NCBI GenBank assembly: GCA_035316025.1 | Contig: DATFXL010000121.1 | Location: 1-10,780, forward strand | Source: JALZAA01 sp035316025 | GTDB taxonomy: Bacteria; Actinomycetota; Acidimicrobiia; IMCC26256; JACDBD01 | Length of the DNA stretch: 10,780 nucleotides | Reading direction: 5' to 3' | In this document: in pieces, positions 6,003 through 10,780 of the stretch | Layout: every line of letters starts with the position of its first letter | How positions within the stretch are numbered: position 1 is the stretch's first letter | Made by a program: the position numbers and the translations under genes | The notes under the pieces: model-generated | What the model saw: only the letters and a program-made list of their open reading frames with translations | Database searches by the model: none | What the model was told of the DNA's origin: nothing

Positions 6003-7010
6003 ATGGCGAGCAGACCGCGCAACTTCTCCCCGTGGGCGTATTGGATGCTGCGCCTGGCCGGGGTCGAACGCATCGATCCCTGCCCAGTGCGTGCGGGGCG
6101 TCCCGAGCTCGACGCCTGGCGCCGCCGCTTTCGGTCTCGGCTGCTCGAGGCGCTCGGGCCGTCCCCCGAGGCCGTGCCGCTGAACGCCGAGGCGTTCGAC
6201 GACGAGGATGCCGGGTCGTACCGGCGGACACGCGTCGTGTTCGACGCCGAGCCTGCGATGTCGGTGCCGGCGTACCTTCTCGTGCCGCACGACCGAGTCG
6301 CCCCGGGCCCGGCGGTACTGGCGGTGCACGGGCACGGGCCCGGGAAGGACGAAGTGTGCGGACTGACGGGGAGCAACGAGAACGACTACGCCCGTCGTCT
6401 GGCCGAGCTGGGCTACGTCGTGCTCGCGCCCGATCTTCGCTGCTTCGGCGAGCGCGTCGATTGGAACCCACCTGACAAGTACGCGTGCGACCTGAACCTC
6501 GTACACGCGCTCGTCGCCGGCGCCAACCCCCTTGCGCAGAACCTCTGGGACCTCGCCCGCGCTCTCGACCTGCTGGCCGGCCATCCGCTGGTCGACGCCG
6601 ATCGCCTCGGCGCCGTCGGGCTGTCGTACGGCGGCACGCTGACGCTCTTCCTGACCGCGCTCGACACCCGAGTTCGCGCCGCCGTCGTGAGCGGTTACTT
6701 CGGCTCTCTCGTCGACGCCCACCGCGTGCCCTGGAACTTGTGTGGATCGCAGGTGCTCCCGGGGATGCTCGAGCTGCTCGACCACGTCGATGTGGGTGCA
6801 CTTGTCGCCCCGCGCGCGCTGCTGGTCGAGACCGGAACCGAAGACCAGATCTTCGCGGCACAGCCCGCCCGGGACGCCGTGGCCGCGCTGCACCGTGTGT
6901 ACGAAGCGGACGGAGCCGCGGACGAGCTTGAACACGACGTGTTTGACGGCGGCCACCGCTGGAACGGCGCTCGGGCGGGGCCGTTCCTGGACCGCTGGCT
7001 CGGAGAGTAG
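6003..7010 (+). CDS. Alpha/beta-hydrolase, dienelactone hydrolase/acetyl-xylan-esterase-like
   Basis: Serine hydrolase of 335 residues, probably a cytoplasmic esterase as no signal peptide is seen. The first 75 or so residues are a helical, Arg-rich lead-in of the type found in the Abhydrolase_7 group. The core then shows VHGHGPG (108-114, oxyanion hole), the nucleophile elbow GLSYGG (206-211, Ser208), ETGTEDQIF (276-284, likely acid Asp281) and FDGGHRW (314-320, His318), so the triad is complete. The ATG abuts the TGA of the ThuA gene with no base between (TGAATG), which suggests coupled translation. Its place between ThuA and GH4 suggests it removes an acyl group, perhaps acetyl, from a sugar or glycoside (inference). 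A lactone or other ester is equally possible. Confidence 0.87.
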   Translation: MASRPRNFSPWAYWMLRLAGVERIDPCPVRAGRPELDAWRRRFRSRLLEALGPSPEAVPLNAEAFDDEDAGSYRRTRVVFDAEPAMSVPAYLLVPHDRVAPGPAVLAVHGHGPGKDEVCGLTGSNENDYARRLAELGYVVLAPDLRCFGERVDWNPPDKYACDLNLVHALVAGANPLAQNLWDLARALDLLAGHPLVDADRLGAVGLSYGGTLTLFLTALDTRVRAAVVSGYFGSLVDAHRVPWNLCGSQVLPGMLELLDHVDVGALVAPRALLVETGTEDQIFAAQPARDAVAALHRVYEADGAADELEHDVFDGGHRWNGARAGPFLDRWLGE

Positions 7011-7021
7011 CGTCCGTTCTT

Positions 7022-8401
7022 GTGACGTCGCCGCGCATCACGATCATCGGTGGCGGCAGCTACCAGTGGGCGCCGAAGCTGCTCGTTGACCTGGCCAACA
7101 CCGCGAGTCTCCGGTCATCGCGTGTCGTCATCGAGGACATCGATCCCAAACCGGTGCCGCGAATGGTCGAGCTCGCCCGACACATCGCCGAGGTCCGCGG
7201 CATCGACCTGACGGCCGAGGGGACCAACGACCAGCGCGCGTCGCTCGAGGGCGCTGACTACGTCGTCGTGTCGATCTCGACTGGCGGCTTCGAAAGCATG
7301 GACCACGACATCGCCATCCCGAGCCGCTACGGGATCCACCAGTCGGTGGGTGACACGGTCGGGCCGGGCGGGATCATCCGTGCCCAACGCAACGTTCCCG
7401 TGCTCCTCGACATCGCCCGCGACATGGAAGAGCTCTGTCCCGAAGCCTGGCTCCTCAATCTCACGAACCCGATGACCGCACTGTGTCGGGCGGTCAGCAA
7501 GGAAACGTCGATCAAGACCGTCGGGCTGTGCCACGAGGTCACGATCTGCCAATTCGTCCTCAGCCTGCTCCTGGATGCCGGCTTCATGGACATCAAGCCG
7601 ACTGTGGCCGGTGTCAACCACTTGCCGTTTATCACCGCGCTCGACGTCGCCGGCGACGACGGGTTAGCGCGCCTCCGCGAGCTCCTCGACTCCGGTGAGA
7701 CCGCACGCGCCGAACCACTCTCGATGCCACTCCCCGAGGGTCTTGGTCACGAGAAGGTGTCCGAGGGCGGCGAGTGGACGAAAGCCGACCTGCTCCACGC
7801 GAACCGGGTGAAGTTCGAGCTGTTCCAGCGCTTCGGAGTGCTTCCCGGCGCCGGCGACCGCCATCTCGTCGAATTCTTCCCTGGCTTCCTCACCGAGGAG
7901 TCGGGCTGGGGTGAACGGTGGGGCGTCGCGCTCACGACCATCGAGGAGCGCGAGCACTGGCAGCAGCGCTACCTCGCGGACTTCGAGGACATGATGGCAT
8001 CCACGGAAGTCTCGGAGATGCCGTCGGGCGAGATGGTGGCCTGGGTGATCGACTCACTCGTGCGCGACCGGCCGAGCGCCCATCCTCTCAACATCCCGAA
8101 CTGGGGCCAGGTCGCCGACCTCCCTGACGACGTCGTCGTCGAGAGCATGTGCGTCGTCGACGGATCCGGAGTACGCGGGCGCGACCAGGTCGCGCTGCCG
8201 CCGGTCCCGTGCGAATACATTCGGCGCGTGTCGGCATCGCAAGAGTTGACCGTGGAGGCCGCGGTCGAGGGCGATCGCTCCATGGTCATCGATGCGATGC
8301 TCCTCGACCCGTTCGCGAGCCGCATCGACTACGACCTGCTCCAGCAGATGACCGACGAGATGCTGGCCGCGACCAAACCGTGGCTTCCGCAGTTCGCGTG
8401 A
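7022..8401 (+). CDS. NAD-dependent glycoside hydrolase family 4 (alpha-glucosidase/galactosidase/uronidase-like)
   Basis: GH4 enzymes cleave glycosides by transient NAD oxidation at C3, elimination and re-reduction, and need a divalent metal, usually Mn. This 459-residue protein has the normal length. The Rossmann opening is IGGGSYQWAPKLL (9-21). VGDTVGPGGIIRA (109-121) and LNLTNPMTALCRAV (145-158) are family motifs. The metal-site tetrad reads CHEV (Cys170 to Val173) and the second metal ligand lies in GVNHLPF (197-203, His200). The tetrad differs between GH4 subgroups; a CH start is seen in the galactosidase, glucosidase and uronidase branches, while the 6-phospho-beta-glucosidases have CN and the 6-phospho-alpha-glucosidases CD, so a non-phosphorylated substrate is likely. 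The start is GTG with no visible ribosome site, 11 bases after the hydrolase stop. No upstream in-frame start is available. The exact glycone is unknown. Confidence 0.9.
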   Translation: MTSPRITIIGGGSYQWAPKLLVDLANTASLRSSRVVIEDIDPKPVPRMVELARHIAEVRGIDLTAEGTNDQRASLEGADYVVVSISTGGFESMDHDIAIPSRYGIHQSVGDTVGPGGIIRAQRNVPVLLDIARDMEELCPEAWLLNLTNPMTALCRAVSKETSIKTVGLCHEVTICQFVLSLLLDAGFMDIKPTVAGVNHLPFITALDVAGDDGLARLRELLDSGETARAEPLSMPLPEGLGHEKVSEGGEWTKADLLHANRVKFELFQRFGVLPGAGDRHLVEFFPGFLTEESGWGERWGVALTTIEEREHWQQRYLADFEDMMASTEVSEMPSGEMVAWVIDSLVRDRPSAHPLNIPNWGQVADLPDDVVVESMCVVDGSGVRGRDQVALPPVPCEYIRRVSASQELTVEAAVEGDRSMVIDAMLLDPFASRIDYDLLQQMTDEMLAATKPWLPQFA

Positions 8402-8411
8402 TACGCACGGC

Positions 8412-9194
8412 GTGACCCCGGGCGCAGTTCTCGAACGCACCGTCGACGCTTTGCAGGTTCGCGTGTTCCGCGACTCCGACGCGCTGGCGCGTGCCGCAGC
8501 AGCGGACGCGGCTGAAGCCCTCCGTGCCGCCATCCGCGCGCGGGGTACCGGCAACGCGATGTTCGCCAGCGGCAACTCACAGCTGCGGTTTCTTCGGTGG
8601 CTAGCAGACGTCGAGGGCGTTGACTGGTCCCGAGTCTGCGGGTTCCACATGGACGAGTACGTCGGGATCGGCAACGACCACCCGGCGAGCTTTCGCCGAT
8701 ACATGGAGGAGCACGTTGCCCGACCCTTGCGCGTCGATGACTTCCACTACCTCGATGGGACGGCCGACCCGGGCGAGGAACCGGCTCGGTATGCAGATCT
8801 CCTGCGACAGTTCCCGATCGATGTGTGTTGTCTGGGGATCGGCGAGAACGGTCACCTGGCCTTCAACGACCCGCCGGTCGCACAGTTCGACGATCCAGTT
8901 GACGTCAAGGTCGTGACCCTCGACGATGCCTGTCGTCGCCAACAGGTGGGGGAAGGGCATTTCGCGAGCGTCGACAGTGTCCCGGCGCGTGCGATCACCG
9001 TGACCATCGCGGCCCTGCTTCGTGCTGATCGCGTGCTTGCGATCGTGCCCGACGTGCGAAAACGCGAACCGGTCCGCAATGCACTTGCGGGGCCGATCTC
9101 GACCGCGTGCCCGGCGTCGATCCTCCGCCGAGCCCCCTACGCAACCTTGTACCTCGACCGAGAGTCGTCGTCGCTCCTCGATATCCGCGAGTGA
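8412..9194 (+). CDS. NagB-like sugar-phosphate isomerase/deaminase with altered active site
   Basis: A 260-residue cytoplasmic protein of the glucosamine-6-phosphate deaminase/6-phosphogluconolactonase superfamily. FHMDEYVGI (78-86) matches the NagB FNMDEY motif, with Asp81 at the place of E. coli Asp72. GIGENGHLAFNDPP (142-155) matches GVGNDGHIAFNEP: His148 is kept, but Asn146 stands where NagB has the catalytic Asp141 and Asp153 where it has Glu148. PARAITVTIAALLRAD (191-206) and CPASIL (233-238) are also family motifs. The shift suggests a NagB subfamily with a different substrate or mechanism, not plain GlcN6P deaminase. It starts with GTG 10 bases after the GH4 stop and is the last gene of the operon. 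Genome pipelines would label it nagB. I leave the symbol empty because the key residues differ. Confidence 0.85.
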   Translation: MTPGAVLERTVDALQVRVFRDSDALARAAAADAAEALRAAIRARGTGNAMFASGNSQLRFLRWLADVEGVDWSRVCGFHMDEYVGIGNDHPASFRRYMEEHVARPLRVDDFHYLDGTADPGEEPARYADLLRQFPIDVCCLGIGENGHLAFNDPPVAQFDDPVDVKVVTLDDACRRQQVGEGHFASVDSVPARAITVTIAALLRADRVLAIVPDVRKREPVRNALAGPISTACPASILRRAPYATLYLDRESSSLLDIRE

Positions 9195-9198
9195 ACGC

Positions 9199-10425
9199 TC
9201 ACCGGTTCGCATCCGGGATGTCGAGCAACGAGCGATCGAGATCAGCCACCGTCCCGACACCGAGGAGGCTCATCGCGCGGGCCAGGTCGGCGCGGAACCA
9301 ATCGAGGACACGATCGACGCCGCGCTCGCCGGCGGCACCGAGGCCATAGAGGTAAGCGCGACCGGCCATTGCGGCGGTTGCTCCGGCCGCGACGGCCTTC
9401 GCGATGTCGCTCCCCCGCCGGACTCCGCCGTCGCAGATGATCTCGGGGCCGCCGCCGAGGGCGTCGGCGACCGGCGCGACGAGGGACAAGGCGGCGGGTG
9501 CGCCATCCAGCTGGCGACCGCCGTGGTTCGACAACGCGATGGCATCGACCCCCGCGTCGGCGGCGAGGACGGCGTCGTCGACGGTCTGCACGCCCTTGAG
9601 CACGATCGCGCCGTTCCAAACCGAGCGCAGCCAACTCACGTCGTCCCACGAGAGTGCAGGGTCGAACTGGGTGTTGATGTAGTCCGAGAGCGTGATCGGG
9701 GAGGCGCCGTCGCCGACATCGCGTCCGACGACGTTGGCGAATCGGATCGGTTCGCTCCGGAGGAACGACCAGGTCCAGCCCGGATTCAAGGCGCAGTCGA
9801 GGATCGTGCGAGGCCCGATGGTCGGCGGGAGCGAGAACCCGCGCCGCACGTCCCGTTCGCGGCGGCCCAGCACGGCCGTGTCCGCCGTGAGCACGAGTGC
9901 CTCGTACCTGGCGGCCGCGGCACGATCGATCATCTCCTGGACGAGCCGGCGGTCCCGCCAGGCGTACACCTGGAACCAGAGCCGCCCGTCGCTGACCGAG
10001 CGGACCTCTTCGATCGAGCGGGTGCCGAGCGTGGAGAGCGTGTAGGGCAACCCCGCCCGGGCGGCGGCGCGGGCGACCGCGAGCTCGCCCTCAGGATCGG
10101 CGATGCGCGTGAATCCCGTCGGCGCCAGGATCAGGGGAAAGGCGAGCGGCTGACCGAGGATTGTCGACTCGACATCGATCTTCGCAATACCTCTCAGCAC
10201 GCGCGGACGGAACCCAACCGCGGCAAATGCAGCTTGGTTCGCGGCGAGCGTCCGTTCGTCCTCGGCGCCACCGTCGATGTAGTCGAACACCCCACTCGGC
10301 AACCGCCGCTTGGCCATGCCACGGAGGTCCTCGACCGACGCCGCCCGCGCCAGCCGTCGTTCGACGCGGTCCCGCTCGCGGGGACCGAACCGGACGACCG
10401 ACCTGAGAGTCCTGTACAGCCTCAC
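9199..10425 (-). CDS. FMN-dependent alpha-hydroxy-acid dehydrogenase/oxidase (lactate/glycolate/mandelate type)
   Basis: TIM-barrel flavoenzyme that oxidises an L-2-hydroxyacid to the 2-oxoacid; 408 residues from GTG 10425. VFDYIDGGAEDE (46-57) gives the substrate Tyr49. APTGF (101-105) is the FMN loop, with Gly104 as in mandelate dehydrogenase and lactate monooxygenase rather than Ala. WFQVYAW (150-156) gives Tyr154, VLTADT (178-183) gives Asp182, Lys277 sits in VLKGV, and SNHGGRQLDGAP (299-310) holds the catalytic His301 and Arg304. The spacing matches plant glycolate oxidase except for about 22 extra residues between Asp182 and Lys277, in the variable loop 4 region. The first 25 residues are a basic extension. 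A much longer open frame to 10695 has an Arg/Ser-rich leader and was rejected. Whether electrons go to oxygen, quinone or a cytochrome cannot be told. It converges on the NagB-like gene with 4 bp between stops. Confidence 0.9.
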   Translation of the reverse strand: MRLYRTLRSVVRFGPRERDRVERRLARAASVEDLRGMAKRRLPSGVFDYIDGGAEDERTLAANQAAFAAVGFRPRVLRGIAKIDVESTILGQPLAFPLILAPTGFTRIADPEGELAVARAAARAGLPYTLSTLGTRSIEEVRSVSDGRLWFQVYAWRDRRLVQEMIDRAAAARYEALVLTADTAVLGRRERDVRRGFSLPPTIGPRTILDCALNPGWTWSFLRSEPIRFANVVGRDVGDGASPITLSDYINTQFDPALSWDDVSWLRSVWNGAIVLKGVQTVDDAVLAADAGVDAIALSNHGGRQLDGAPAALSLVAPVADALGGGPEIICDGGVRRGSDIAKAVAAGATAAMAGRAYLYGLGAAGERGVDRVLDWFRADLARAMSLLGVGTVADLDRSLLDIPDANR

Positions 10426-10750
10426 TCCCGTACATACTTCCGCAACTGGGACGAGAGGCCAGAGAGTCTCGACCTTGGAGTTTCCGGACTGCCAACGGCG
10501 AGACGACGCCCCTGTAACTGGATGAGACCCTTCGCGGGCGGTCTCAGTAGCGGCCGTCGCAAACCTTCGCGCCCGTGTGTATCCGTCACCCCGAAGCGCC
10601 GACCAAGACTGCCGATCCCGGCGCTCGACCTCCGATACCGAACGCGCGCACCGAACGTCGCCACATGAAGGCCTCCAGGCGCGCCCTAGCGGCACATCTG
10701 CGTTCGTTCTCCTCCCACGGAACGCCGGTTCTGGCGCGATCGGCGGCGTT
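10426..10750. other. 325-bp probable upstream region, no gene seen
   Basis: This stretch precedes the FMN enzyme gene (minus) and a possible new plus-strand gene at 10751, so it may serve as a divergent control region. The open frames crossing it give Arg-rich translations without known motifs. Besides the inverted repeat at 10523-10546 I see no convincing -35/-10 pair. A plus-strand ATG at 10666 opens only 29 codons. Confidence 0.5.
10523..10546. repeat. Inverted repeat TGAGACC-(10)-GGTCTCA upstream of the FMN enzyme gene
   Basis: Perfect 7-bp arms (10523-10529 and 10540-10546) with a 10-base centre, about 98 bp before the GTG of the alpha-hydroxy-acid dehydrogenase gene. The position suits an operator or a leader hairpin; lactate-responsive GntR-type regulators bind spaced inverted repeats, but I cannot assign one here. 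Confidence 0.4.
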
Positions 10751-10780
10751 GTGAAGCTCGTTGTTATGTGCCCCCCAGGT
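10751..10780 (+). CDS. Possible start of a gene running off the right edge
   Basis: GTG at 10751 opens ten codons reading MKLVVMCPPG to the window edge. A short basic residue followed by a hydrophobic strand and PPG is a plausible protein N-terminus. There is no ribosome site and the piece is too short to assign a family. It could be chance. Confidence 0.25.
   Translation, partial: MKLVVMCPPG

Noticed and set aside
5512..7047. Minus-strand open frame of 511 codons opposite the ThuA and hydrolase genes
   Set aside because: The translation is Arg/Ser-rich without domains, while the plus strand encodes two recognisable enzymes over the same bases.
5227..9194. Sulfoquinovose degradation locus
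   Set aside because: A HIBADH-family reductase and an NAD-dependent glycosidase recall sulfosugar pathways, but there is no sulfosugar-specific aldolase, monooxygenase or exporter and no diagnostic residue, so the assignment would be a guess.
9022..10668. Long plus-strand open frame of 548 codons over the FMN enzyme gene
   Set aside because: It is antisense to a gene with clear catalytic motifs. Its translation is rich in Arg, Asp, Gly and Pro without any family motif, as expected for a shadow frame in high-GC DNA.
10426..10695. Upstream extension of the FMN enzyme to ATG 10695
   Set aside because: The extra 90 residues are Arg/Ser-rich with no match to the family, and they run through an inverted repeat. 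The GTG at 10425 gives a normal length.
10685..10696. Minus-strand ATG with a good GGGAGGAG ribosome site
   Set aside because: It reads only Met-Cys-Arg before a TAG stop. A regulatory leader peptide is conceivable but nothing else supports it.

Overview
High-GC, gene-dense bacterial DNA with many GTG starts and mostly weak Shine-Dalgarno sequences. This fits an actinobacterium, possibly a soil or aquatic Acidimicrobiia-like lineage. The taxonomic guess is inference from composition and gene style; there is no rRNA or marker gene here. I see no mobile element, CRISPR array, tRNA or rRNA.

Layout from left to right. Bases 1-855 (minus) hold the first 285 codons of an MFS transporter that runs off the left edge, with its own well-spaced promoter at 904-932. 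Bases 966-2345 (minus) encode a secreted substrate-binding protein of the branched-chain amino acid (LivK-like) type, with no ABC permease or ATPase genes in view. Bases 2346-2894 carry no credible gene but hold two tandem perfect hairpins, several palindromes and a candidate promoter for the binding-protein gene. A divergent catabolic locus follows. Leftward, from 5226 to 2895, are a 3-hydroxyisobutyrate-dehydrogenase-family oxidoreductase and an FGGY sugar kinase. Rightward, from 5292 to 9194, are a ThuA-domain protein, an alpha/beta-hydrolase, an NAD-dependent family 4 glycosidase (GH4) and a NagB-like sugar-phosphate isomerase/deaminase. The 65-bp divergent gap carries a good -35/-10 pair with a small inverted repeat over the -35 box. 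An FMN-dependent alpha-hydroxy-acid dehydrogenase/oxidase (10425 to 9199, minus) converges on the rightward operon with only 4 bp between stop codons. The last 355 bp are mostly non-coding, and a possible new gene starts at 10751.

Taken together, the middle 6.3 kb looks like a catabolic locus for a glycoside or sugar acid, perhaps esterified. The proposed order is: the hydrolase removes an ester, GH4 (whose chemistry goes through a 3-keto intermediate) and ThuA act on the glycoside, the NagB-like protein handles a phosphosugar, and the kinase, the beta-hydroxyacid dehydrogenase and perhaps the FMN enzyme finish the breakdown. The substrate cannot be read from the sequence. No regulator gene is visible, and uptake may rely on the MFS protein or genes outside the window. 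The most unusual points are the ThuA-esterase-GH4-NagB combination, the altered active-site positions of the NagB-like protein and the strong tandem hairpins at 2592-2654.
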